This document shows, in pieces, positions 16,640 to 23,423 of a DNA stretch of 24,652 nt. This stretch comes from Kiritimatiellales bacterium (lineage in GTDB: Bacteria > Verrucomicrobiota > Kiritimatiellia > Kiritimatiellales > Pontiellaceae): contig DAOVNC010000005.1 in the NCBI GenBank assembly GCA_030630445.1, forward strand, positions 1 through 24,652, written 5' to 3'. The notes under the pieces were generated by a model, which was not told where the DNA came from, ran no database searches, and worked only from the letters and a program-made list of their open reading frames with translations. Each line of letters begins with the position of its first letter. The stretch's first letter is position 1. A program made the translations under genes and the position numbers.

Positions 16640-17745
16640 GTTTCAGGTTTCAGCATCCCGCCCACCTTTTCCAGCAGGTCGGCCAAGCGGCCGGCCGCGT
16701 TGGGTTGCGCCCGCTTCTTCATGGCGGCCGCCATGTGGCCGAGCCGCTCGGGCTTTTCGTATATCCGGACAAGGTAGTCGCGCAGCCACGTGGTGGTAAG
16801 ATCCTCCTGCGCGATCACGTCCGCCGCGCAAAAATCCTGGAGAACGCGCGCATTGCCCATCTGGTGGTTGCGTACGGCAAAGGGGTATGGAACAAGCAGG
16901 GCCGGCAGGGAAAAAGTGGCCAGCTCGGCGCACGTGGCGGCACCGGACCGGCAGACCGATAGATCGACATTGAGATAGAGATCGCCCATATGCTGCACAA
17001 AATGATGTACATTGGCTGGAATTCCGGCCTGCCGGTATATCGCCTCCACCGCATCGCTGTTTTGCAGGCCCGCGATATGTTCGACCTCGATGACCACGCC
17101 CTTCTCGACCGCCTTCGCAATCGCTGTGGGAACAATTTCGTTGAGCATTTGCGCGCCCCGGCTGCCTCCCATCACAAGAACACGCAGCGGATCGCCCTCG
17201 CGCCGTTCGCGGCGCGGCTGCAAGCTGGCGCGTTGGAGTTCCTGGCGCAACGGCATGCCCGTGGTTTCAATGTTGCGGTGCTTGAGATAGAACCGGGACT
17301 TTTCAAAGCTGACCGCAACGATTTCCGCCTTGCGCGCCAATAGCGACACCGCCCGGCCTGGCAGGAGATTGGCTTCGTGAAGCACATAGGGAATCCCGAG
17401 CTTCCTGGCGGCCTTGACCGGGCCAAACGAGGCATAGCTCCCCATGGCGAGAACCACATCGGGGCGATCTTTCCGCATGGGTTTGATCGCCAACCGGTAC
17501 GCCTTGAACAACTTGAAAAGCGTCATCACACTGCGCCATGAAACACCAAACTGGAAACCCTCCGATGGAATCGTGATTATACGGCCGGTCCATTCCTTTA
17601 CGGCATCGCTCTCGATATCCTTTCCGGCCAGCCAGAGGGTGACATCGTGCCCGCGATCCAGTAGCTCCCGCCCTGTTGCCAAGCCCGGAAAGATGTGCCC
17701 TCCGGTACCGCCGCAAGCGATTGCGATTTTTAGTTTCTTTCCCAT
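16636..17745 (-). CDS. murG: UDP-GlcNAc:lipid I N-acetylglucosaminyltransferase
   Basis: Peripheral inner-membrane GT28 glycosyltransferase that converts lipid I to lipid II. The product has 369 residues from the chosen start. The Gly-rich loop CGGTGGHIFPGLA is at about 11-23. HEANLLPGRA gives the conserved acceptor-side segment, MGGSRGAQMLN the second Gly loop, and CRSGAATCAELATFSLPALLVPYPFA the donor-binding signature. I chose ATG 17745 because MGKKLKIAIACGGTGGH matches family N-termini and AGGAG precedes it closely. A longer frame to 17847 adds 34 unlikely residues and runs through the divergent promoter. It is the first gene of the murG-murC pair. Confidence 0.95.
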   Translation of the reverse strand: MGKKLKIAIACGGTGGHIFPGLATGRELLDRGHDVTLWLAGKDIESDAVKEWTGRIITIPSEGFQFGVSWRSVMTLFKLFKAYRLAIKPMRKDRPDVVLAMGSYASFGPVKAARKLGIPYVLHEANLLPGRAVSLLARKAEIVAVSFEKSRFYLKHRNIETTGMPLRQELQRASLQPRRERREGDPLRVLVMGGSRGAQMLNEIVPTAIAKAVEKGVVIEVEHIAGLQNSDAVEAIYRQAGIPANVHHFVQHMGDLYLNVDLSVCRSGAATCAELATFSLPALLVPYPFAVRNHQMGNARVLQDFCAADVIAQEDLTTTWLRDYLVRIYEKPERLGHMAAAMKKRAQPNAAGRLADLLEKVGGMLKPET

Positions 17746-17813
17746 CAACTCCTGCCCCATGAATGAAGGAGCAGGTTTTAGCACGCACCCTCCTGAATTG
17801 ATACGATAATTTA

Positions 17814-17841
17814 TTGCTGAAAGCCCACACAGCCCTATAAT
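17814..17841 (+). promoter_or_regulatory. Putative sigma-70 promoter of small membrane protein
   Basis: TTGCTG (17814-17819) and an exact TATAAT (17836-17841) are separated by 16 bases. They lie 27 bases upstream of the ATG at 17869, leaving a short leader that contains the GGAG ribosome site. Confidence 0.55.
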
Positions 17842-17868
17842 TGCCATCCATTAATTGTGGAGTGTATC

Positions 17869-18276
17869 ATGGAAGAACTAGACCCGATCAAACTGAAAGC
17901 GGAACTGGATCAGTTTAAAAAGGAAAAGGAAAAGATCAGGAAGCTGATGGGGCAAATCGGCGGAAAGGACACCGAAAAGCGCGACAAGAAGATCAACCAT
18001 GTTTTCATTGTCCTGATCTTTATTCTATTCCTTCTGGACATGGCTCGGCACGTTATGCACATCGAGATTCCCCTTCCCCCGCTCTTCTCGCTACAAATCG
18101 GCATCCTGCTTGTCTCTATAAAAATTATTTGGATGATGCATAAGTCAACCAAGGTGGAGCACTTTCAATTCTGGATCCTCAACTCAATCGAATACCGGCT
18201 CAACGATGTCGCCAAGCAACTCCGCGGCCTGGAAAAAACCGTCGAAAAATACCACACCGAAGAAGAAAGTTCGTAG
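17869..18276 (+). CDS. Two-helix membrane protein of unknown function
   Basis: A 135-residue protein I do not recognise. Residues 1-42 are highly charged and helical (a Lys/Glu-rich likely coiled coil). Membrane helices are at about 44-60 and 71-90, with a short Pro-rich turn (EIPLPPLF) between. Residues 95-130 form a second amphipathic charged helix. Both tails are therefore probably cytoplasmic with a hairpin through the membrane. The start ATG 17869 has GGAG 7 bases upstream and a good promoter before it; an in-frame ATG 12 bases earlier lies on the ribosome site. The TAG stop is supplied by the end of the adjoining palindromic repeat. It is divergent from murG and not in an operon. Confidence 0.7.
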   Translation: MEELDPIKLKAELDQFKKEKEKIRKLMGQIGGKDTEKRDKKINHVFIVLIFILFLLDMARHVMHIEIPLPPLFSLQIGILLVSIKIIWMMHKSTKVEHFQFWILNSIEYRLNDVAKQLRGLEKTVEKYHTEEESS

Positions 18277-18339
18277 TTCCGCCTATAGGCGGCTGATCCT
18301 ATCGGAGCCATGCACGGAATCGCCTGAAGGCGGAACTAC
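18273..18339. repeat. 67-bp palindromic repeat supplying stop codons to both neighbours
   Basis: The outer arms GTAGTTCCGCC (18273-18283) and GGCGGAACTAC (18329-18339) are perfect inverted copies. Each arm also forms an inner hairpin: CCGCC-TATA-GGCGG on the left and CGCC-TGAA-GGCG on the right. The left TAG (18274-18276) ends the small membrane protein gene and the right-hand complement ends epmA (18336-18338). It may work as a bidirectional terminator or be a dispersed REP-like element. No T-run follows the outer stem. Confidence 0.65.
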
Positions 18340-19193
18340 AAGCCTGTTCCCCGGAACGGCAACACCGCGTCGAGCGAATCGGCCCCGGCGATGAGCATGA
18401 GGAGACGGTCGACGCCGAGGGCGACGCCGCCGGACGGAGGCATTTTTCCCAGGGATTGGATGAAGGCTTCATCAATGGGATAGGTTTCCTTGCCGAGCGC
18501 CTTGCGCTGCTCGGCGCATTCCTCGAAGCGGCGACGCTGCTCGGCAGGGTCGGTCAGCTCGGAGTAGGCGTTGGCGATTTCGACCCCGTTGATATATAGC
18601 TCCCAGCGTTCGGCCACAAACGGGTTGTCCAGCTTGCGGCGCGAGAGCGCGGCGGCTTCGATGGGATAGTCGATGAGCACCACCGGCCCGGCAAATTGTA
18701 TTAATGCCGGCTCGACCTTTTCGACGAGGTCGATATCGAAGCGATCCTCGGTGTAGTGGCCGATGGGGTTCCAGCCCGCGAATTCAAGAAAGGCGTCGGA
18801 AACGGCCAGCGTTTTCCAATCGGTGGAACATACGGGCCAAACAGCTGAAACCAGCGCCTTCGTGTCGGCCAGAACATCCATGTAGTCGGCGTTGGCGCGA
18901 TACCATTCGAGCATGGTGTATTCGGGATGGTGCAATGGGCCAAACTCCCCGCGCCGAAAGCATTTTCCAACCTCGAAGATTTTTTCGTGCCCGGCGGCGA
19001 GCAGCTGCTTGTGGAAGATTTCGGGGGAAGTGCGCAGAAAGTGGTCGCCGCTCGGTTCGGCATCGATATGCAGCTCCATGCAGGGCACCTTCAACCGGAT
19101 AGGCGTCTCGACCTCGGTAAACCCGCATTCATAAAAAAACGCCCTGATGCGGCGCATCACGGCATCTCTCAAAATGATGCCATCAGTCGGCAT
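18336..19193 (-). CDS. epmA: EF-P--(R)-beta-lysine ligase
   Basis: A class II lysyl-tRNA synthetase paralogue (also GenX, PoxA, YjeA) that attaches beta-lysine to a lysine of elongation factor P. The product has 285 residues from the chosen start; E. coli EpmA has 325. It lacks the tRNA-binding N-terminal domain of LysRS. Motif 2 is clear (CFRRGEFGPLHHPEYTMLEWY), as are the GVEIANAYSELTD substrate segment and motif 3 (GGVALGVDRLLML). I chose ATG 19193 (MPTDGIILRDAV) because it matches where family members begin; neither it nor ATG 19238 has a clear ribosome site. It lies directly after efp, the gene for its substrate, about 85 bases downstream. EpmB, which makes beta-lysine, is not in the window. 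Confidence 0.9.
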   Translation of the reverse strand: MPTDGIILRDAVMRRIRAFFYECGFTEVETPIRLKVPCMELHIDAEPSGDHFLRTSPEIFHKQLLAAGHEKIFEVGKCFRRGEFGPLHHPEYTMLEWYRANADYMDVLADTKALVSAVWPVCSTDWKTLAVSDAFLEFAGWNPIGHYTEDRFDIDLVEKVEPALIQFAGPVVLIDYPIEAAALSRRKLDNPFVAERWELYINGVEIANAYSELTDPAEQRRRFEECAEQRKALGKETYPIDEAFIQSLGKMPPSGGVALGVDRLLMLIAGADSLDAVLPFRGTGL

Positions 19194-19260
19194 TGGCTTT
19201 TTGTTTATAAAAGCTGTCGCAGCCCCACCATTCTTCATTTTGAAATCTTCATTCTTAATT

Positions 19261-19278
19261 TGCGACCAACCGGTCGCA
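19261..19278 (-). other. Hairpin between efp and epmA
   Basis: TGCGACC and GGTCGCA form a perfect 7-bp stem with a 4-base loop, starting right after the efp stop codon. It is followed on the minus strand only by AAATTAAG, so it is a weak terminator at best. It could reduce epmA expression relative to efp or stabilise the efp message. Confidence 0.45.
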
Positions 19279-19845
19279 TTAGCCCTTGGACACGCGATCG
19301 GCATAGGTGCCGGTGCGGGTGTCGATGCGGATGGTGTCGCCTTCGTTGATGAAGATAGGGACGTTGATTTCGTAGCCGTTGGGCAGCTTGGCGGGCTTCA
19401 TGACATTGGTGGCCGTGTCGCCGCGCGCACCGGGCTCGGTTTCGGCAATCTGCATCTCCACAAAGTTCGGCAGGGTGATGTCGAGCGCGCGGTCGTCGTG
19501 GAAGAGGATCTCCACCTGCATGTCGTCGACAATAAAGTTCTTGAGATCGCCAATCAGCTCTTCGCCCAGCAAGGCTTCCTCATAGGTTTCGTTGTCAGAG
19601 AAAACATAGTTGGAGCCGTCGATGTAGGAGAAGGTATAATCGCGTGAAATCAGCGAGCAGCGATTCACCTTTTCGACGGAGCGGTAGGTTTTGTCGAACT
19701 GGTTTCCGGTGATCAGGTTCTTGATTTTGCAACGATAGAGCGCCTGGCCCTTCCCGGGCTTGGAGAATTCAAAGTTGGTGATCACGCAGGGATCGCCGTC
19801 GATTTCGATTTTCAACCCTTTTTTCAGGTCGGATGCACTGTACAT
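19279..19845 (-). CDS. efp: Elongation factor P
   Basis: Cytoplasmic translation factor that relieves ribosome stalling at proline runs. The product has 188 residues with the three expected beta domains. The KOW-like N-terminal domain carries the tip loop FSKPGKGQA with the modification site Lys32. This Lys fits modification by the EpmA encoded next door. The central part includes NETYEE and the C-terminal domain contains GDTATNVMKPAKLPNG and the ending IRIDTRTGTYADRV, the family signature. ATG 19845 has GAGG 8 bases upstream. It is the first gene of efp-epmA, with a promoter candidate at 19886-19914. Confidence 0.96.
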   Translation of the reverse strand: MYSASDLKKGLKIEIDGDPCVITNFEFSKPGKGQALYRCKIKNLITGNQFDKTYRSVEKVNRCSLISRDYTFSYIDGSNYVFSDNETYEEALLGEELIGDLKNFIVDDMQVEILFHDDRALDITLPNFVEMQIAETEPGARGDTATNVMKPAKLPNGYEINVPIFINEGDTIRIDTRTGTYADRVSKG

Positions 19846-19885
19846 AGGTATCGCCTCTTAGTTCTAAATGTTAAAAAGATCGCGC

Positions 19886-19914
19886 ATTATGCAGAACCCC
19901 CGAGTCCCTGCCAA
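19886..19914 (-). promoter_or_regulatory. Putative sigma-70 promoter of efp
   Basis: On the minus strand TTGGCA (19909-19914) and CATAAT (19886-19891) are 17 bases apart. They lie about 40 bases upstream of the efp ATG. A TTGACA further upstream (19931-19936) has no partner at a suitable distance. Confidence 0.5.
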
Positions 19915-20091
19915 GTGGTTTTTTGCACCCTGTCAACCCAATCCGTCGACGGGGGGAAATGCTACACCAAATAAAAAAACTACGGAAAAACATGGCGAAT
20001 TTTGAACAAACACCCTATTAGTTGTCCATACAGATTGGGGTTAGCTAGGGATGCAGGGTTGCATCACGAACATTGCAAGGAGCATATAGAC

Positions 20092-20781
20092 ATGAAGAGA
20101 GCATTGGGCATCATGATGGTTGGGGCACTGGTGGCGAGCATGGCAACCACTGCCGAAGCGAAATCCGAAAAGAAGAACACACCCAAAAACACCCGCGCTG
20201 CGGAAGAAGCCGTAAAGGCTGCGGGTGCGGAGCATTTCCCCGAAAAAATGAAATTCCGCAAGGTGGGTTCCCTTAAAGCGGGGGAGACGTACTTCCATAT
20301 CTATTGCGGCGTATTGACGAAGAGTGGTGGCTACCATGCGATCGTCTTCGACAACACCCCGACGTATCTCGGCTACTACAAGACCCAATACGAACCCGTC
20401 AACTATGAAGGGGGTTCGAAAGAGGGTGCGATTTTGGTGGATATGGAGGATAGCGACGAGGATGGAAACACCCGATACGAGAAGATCCGTATCAAAGAAA
20501 CCGGTCCTACCGACGGCACACGTATTGATAGCGTGGCGGTCAAGTTCTTTAAAGCACCTGAAAAAAAGGTCGTGAAGGCGGAAGAAGGAACCGCGTCCGG
20601 TGAAGAATCCGGTCCTGTGTTCCGCGAATGGACCATTAATAAAACCGGGGTACGGGCCGTGTATGTGAGCCAAACCTTCGGAAAGGTCACGTTGCGGGCC
20701 GAAGCAAGCGGAGCCGTGAAAGCCTTCCCCATTTCATCGCTTTCCGATGAAGACAAAGAGTACATAAAGCAATTTAAATAG
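20092..20781 (+). CDS. Secreted SHD1-domain protein
   Basis: A 229-residue exported protein. Residues 1-23 are a signal peptide ending AEA. The middle (about 45-150) is a mixed alpha/beta region with GETYFHIYCGVLTKSGGYHA and an acidic DMEDSDEDGN stretch that I do not recognise. Residues 178-229 (REWTINKTGVRAVYV ... GKVTL ... FPISSLSDEDKEYI) fit the SHD1 pattern, a small beta domain found in many Planctomycetes and Verrucomicrobia exported proteins, where its ligand is unknown. ATG 20092 has AAGGAG 9 bases upstream; an earlier in-frame ATG at 20002 would bury the signal peptide. It is a single gene with a strong terminator behind it. Confidence 0.78.
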   Translation: MKRALGIMMVGALVASMATTAEAKSEKKNTPKNTRAAEEAVKAAGAEHFPEKMKFRKVGSLKAGETYFHIYCGVLTKSGGYHAIVFDNTPTYLGYYKTQYEPVNYEGGSKEGAILVDMEDSDEDGNTRYEKIRIKETGPTDGTRIDSVAVKFFKAPEKKVVKAEEGTASGEESGPVFREWTINKTGVRAVYVSQTFGKVTLRAEASGAVKAFPISSLSDEDKEYIKQFK

Positions 20782-20802
20782 GTTCAATCCAGCCCGCACA
20801 CC

Positions 20803-20836
20803 AAAGAACCGCCTTCGATAAGGCGGTTCTTTTTTT
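20803..20836 (+). terminator. Intrinsic terminator of SHD1 gene
   Basis: A perfect 13-bp stem, AAAGAACCGCCTT / AAGGCGGTTCTTT, with loop CGAT, followed by a T-run to 20836. It starts 21 bases after the stop codon. The region from 20838 to the intron end at 20961 shows no gene. Confidence 0.92.
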
Positions 20837-20960
20837 GCTCATCGCAGATTTTATGGCGATTCATGTACCAAAGGCGCATTTAGGCAGACCTTAAAAGCAT
20901 CTCTCCAGAAACCCTCATCCGATCTCACCACATAATCTACGAAAAACCCTTTTTTCACAA

Positions 20961-21041
20961 ATCGAGTAGGACAAGGCTGAGTGATCAGGCTCAGCCTTGT
21001 TCCTCTCACAGAACCGTGCGTACGGACCTCGTACACGGCTC
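20961..21041 (-). ncRNA. Group II intron domains V and VI
   Basis: Domain V is at 21011-21041: GAGCCGT pairs with ACGGTTC, with a two-base bulge and a distal GTACG / CGTAC stem, including the AGC catalytic triad. Domain VI is at 20971-21000: ACAAGGCTGAG and CTCAGCCTTGT pair over 11 bp around an 8-base loop. No bulged adenosine is visible in the domain VI stem. Confidence 0.8.
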
Positions 21042-21051
21042 CTGTCTACTT

Positions 21052-22335
21052 TTATCCCCGATTCAACGGGGAAAGCGTTCCGGTCTCCACTTGATCGGCG
21101 GGGTATAGCCCGATCTCGTTGAACCAGCGGTTGGGCATCGCCATATGGGCGAGCTGGCAAGACGCATTGCGCCATGAGGCCATTTTGATCCGCTTGAACT
21201 CCCCCTTGTAGCCCAGTTGCCTGAGTCGCCGGTGGAGTTTTTGCGGTTTCTTCCATAGCTTCATTTGAATGGCGCGAAGCCTGCGTCTCAACCAACCCAT
21301 CAACTTCCGTAGCTCCGTCTTGCAGTTCGCGATTCTAAAATAGTTCACGAACCCGCGCAGGACGGGATTGAGGTCGCGTATCACTTTGTCGAGATTCACG
21401 GGCGTGTTTCTGCGCGTGATGGCTTTGAGCCTGGCCTTGATTCGGGCGATCTTCTTTTCCTGTATTTTCGTATAGGTCGGGAAAATCTTCACTCCCAGAA
21501 AGGCTACGCCTTCTTGTAGCTCGGTCACGTGCGTCTTTCGACGGTTGACGACGAGCTTGAGCTTTCCTTCAAGATAACTCTCAGCCACCCGAAGTGCGTT
21601 TTGCGCGCCTTTCGGGCTCCCCTTGAAAATCAGAATATCGTCCGCATAGCGTACGATCCGATGCCCACGCCCCGCCATATACTGGTCGAAATCATCCAGA
21701 TAGATATTAGCGAGAAGCGGACTAATTACTCCGCCTTGCGGGCTTCCGGTTTCTGTCTGTGCGAATAGGCCATGATTCATGACTCCGCTCTCAAGAAACA
21801 TTCTGATGAGCGCAAGGATACTGCCGTCAGCCACCTTGCGCCGTACCGCTTTCAAGATCAGATCGTGATCCAGCAGGTCGAAGCATTTGCTCAAGTCCAT
21901 GTCCACCACATGCTCCAGCCCCTCCTCGCGCATTCGTGCGGTTGCCTCGGCAATCGCTCCATGTGCGCTTCGGTTGGGTCGGCAGCCATGGCTTCCGGAA
22001 TGAAACCCTGCTTCAAAGATCGGCTCGATCGCCATCTTCAACGCCTGTTGCACCACGCGGTCGCGCACCGTCGGTATCCCAATCAAGCGGACACCTCCGT
22101 CTGGCTTTTCAATCTCCACCCGTTTCACGGGGCTGGGTCGGTAGGCCTTTGTACGCAATGCCTCAAGAAGTTCGGCGATATTTTCAGACTGGTTCAGCGC
22201 AAAGTTTTTGCAGGACTGCCCGTCTACTCCGGGAGCTCCATTGCTCGACTTCACCTTTTTGAACGCCTTTTCCAGCACCTGGGTGTGGAGCAAGCGATCA
22301 TATAGACTGTACCAAACCCGCATCCTATCGTTCAT
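21052..22335 (-). CDS. ltrA: Group II intron reverse transcriptase/maturase
   Basis: An intron-encoded protein that helps splicing and copies the intron RNA into its DNA target. The product is 427 residues. Reverse transcriptase blocks are in order: GAPGVDG, YRPSPVKRVEIEKPDGGVRLIGIPT, SHGCRPNRSAH, DMDLSKCFD, GSPQGGVISPLLANIYLDDFD, and the catalytic YADD box in VRYADDILIF. The maturase (X) region follows, including LRGFVNYF and WLRRRLRAIQMKLWKK. The protein ends soon after PNRWFNEIGLYP, with no HNH endonuclease domain. ATG 22335 has AGGA 7 bases upstream; a GTG at 22452 would add 39 charged residues. The frame is intact, so the intron may be active. Confidence 0.95.
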   Translation of the reverse strand: MNDRMRVWYSLYDRLLHTQVLEKAFKKVKSSNGAPGVDGQSCKNFALNQSENIAELLEALRTKAYRPSPVKRVEIEKPDGGVRLIGIPTVRDRVVQQALKMAIEPIFEAGFHSGSHGCRPNRSAHGAIAEATARMREEGLEHVVDMDLSKCFDLLDHDLILKAVRRKVADGSILALIRMFLESGVMNHGLFAQTETGSPQGGVISPLLANIYLDDFDQYMAGRGHRIVRYADDILIFKGSPKGAQNALRVAESYLEGKLKLVVNRRKTHVTELQEGVAFLGVKIFPTYTKIQEKKIARIKARLKAITRRNTPVNLDKVIRDLNPVLRGFVNYFRIANCKTELRKLMGWLRRRLRAIQMKLWKKPQKLHRRLRQLGYKGEFKRIKMASWRNASCQLAHMAMPNRWFNEIGLYPADQVETGTLSPLNRG

Positions 22336-23070
22336 CCTCTCTTCCTGTGCTTCGTTCCGTCCATCTTCCGTTTTCACGGTTTCGTTCGATTCTTCAGCGG
22401 ACTTCCAAGGGCTTTTATCCGACTCAACGGCAATATGCCTTTTCAACGCCACCTACTCCGAAGGAACAGTTTGCCTCCAGCCCGCTCGTTCCCGAGTTCG
22501 CCAAGGACCACTTGCCCGTCTTTCGACGGCTTACCTCCCCAAAACCGCGTCCCGTCAACCGACGAAACTTTCAAGTAGACTTCACCCCTTCGCATCCAGT
22601 CGACGCTTTTGGCCATCGACCGTCCCCGCGAACAAGCCGCGGGTCGATCCGGTTTTGCCCTCCACACCCTCGCGGGCTTTCACAGGCCGGATCTTCATCA
22701 CTACTACGGGATCATCTGCCACCCTGCACGCTTCGCCCCGCTCCTTGAACCTCTTCTTGGAGCCAAGCTATTGCGCCCACGCGCAAACCATGCAGGGCTT
22801 CCCCGGTTATTACTCCGGCTCCCTGCGAACGATTCCATCCCCAATCACAAACGCAGTCTGTCCGAGTATCGGGCTTCGCGCTATTTTGCACGCTTACCCA
22901 CTGCGCCCGCCGAATCGGGTTTACAACCGCTATGTACGTTCACTTCCTATCGCTTCCTTCAGACCCTGCCGTTACCAGCAACGCCCTTGCGATTCGGATT
23001 CACTTCCCCTCGGACGGGGTGTTGCCGCCTTCTTTCAGGCGGCTGGGTTTGCCGGCTTTGCCGGGCAAAC

Positions 23071-23098
23071 AAAAAGCCTCTCACAAGGGAGAGGCTTT
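23071..23098 (-). terminator. Intrinsic terminator of Cys-rich gene, intron target
   Basis: On the minus strand AAAGCCTCTC and GAGAGGCTTT form a 10-bp stem with a 6-base loop, followed by TTTTT. It lies 22 bases after the stop of the Cys-rich protein. The group II intron begins at the very next base after the T-run. Confidence 0.85.
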
Positions 23099-23119
23099 CA
23101 AACAGAAATACCAGAATTT

Positions 23120-23332
23120 CTACTTGGCTTTCTTTGCTGTGCATTTTTCGCATGCTTGCTTATCGGTGCATTTCGTGCAGGCCGATTTATCTGCTTTCTT
23201 TGCGGTGCATGCCGAGCAAGCCGCTTTCTTGCTATCGGCCTTCTTTGCCTTGCATCCGCAACTATCGCAGGCAAGCGCTACAGAACCAGCAACCATCAGG
23301 GCAACCATTGCAATACTTAGTACTTTCCTCAT
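23120..23332 (-). CDS. Small Cys-rich exported protein, metallothionein-like
   Basis: A 70-residue precursor. Residues 1-21 are a signal peptide (MRKVLSIAMVALMVAGSVALA). The mature part of about 49 residues has nine cysteines in CxxC pairs (CDSCGC, CSAC, CTKC, CEKC) separated by Lys/Ala-rich spacers, with almost no hydrophobic core. Such a composition suggests metal binding, as in metallothioneins, rather than an enzyme, but I do not recognise a named family. The first Cys follows the signal directly, though ALAC is a poor lipobox. ATG 23332 has AGGAG 7 bases upstream; an earlier start would add 22 residues before the signal peptide. It follows gcvPB on the same strand after about 90 AT-rich bases. 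Confidence 0.75.
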   Translation of the reverse strand: MRKVLSIAMVALMVAGSVALACDSCGCKAKKADSKKAACSACTAKKADKSACTKCTDKQACEKCTAKKAK

Positions 23333-23423
23333 AACCCATCTCCTTTTATTGGTTAATATGTATGCGGTATCCGACCCTGTAGTCTTCACCACGTTCAATA
23401 TATTAACAATATAATCGTATTTG

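Larger units (their letters stand above)
20961..23070 (-). mobile_element. Group II intron (class C-like), about 2.1 kb
   Basis: A self-splicing retroelement. Its encoded reverse transcriptase/maturase is at 21052-22335, with about 735 bases of domain I-IV RNA upstream of it and domains V and VI downstream. The 3' end is placed at CCTACTCGAT (ending AT, base 20961). The 5' end is placed at GTTTGCCCGGC (base 23070), which departs from the GTGYG consensus. It sits immediately after the T-run of an intrinsic terminator, the target type of class C introns, and the protein lacks an HNH endonuclease domain, also as in class C. The orientation follows the target transcript. The ends are inferred by motif, not by comparison with an empty site, and may be off by a few bases. 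Confidence 0.8.

Noticed and set aside
15602..16777. 391-codon plus-strand frame across murC and the end of murG
   Set aside because: Antisense shadow of two strongly conserved mur genes.
20851..21036. 61-codon minus-strand frame over the intron 3' end
   Set aside because: It runs through domains V and VI of the group II intron, whose RNA structure explains the sequence.
22208..23320. 370-codon plus-strand frame over the intron 5' region and Cys-rich gene
   Set aside because: It crosses structured intron RNA, a terminator and the opposite strand of a signal-peptide gene; the translation is low-complexity.
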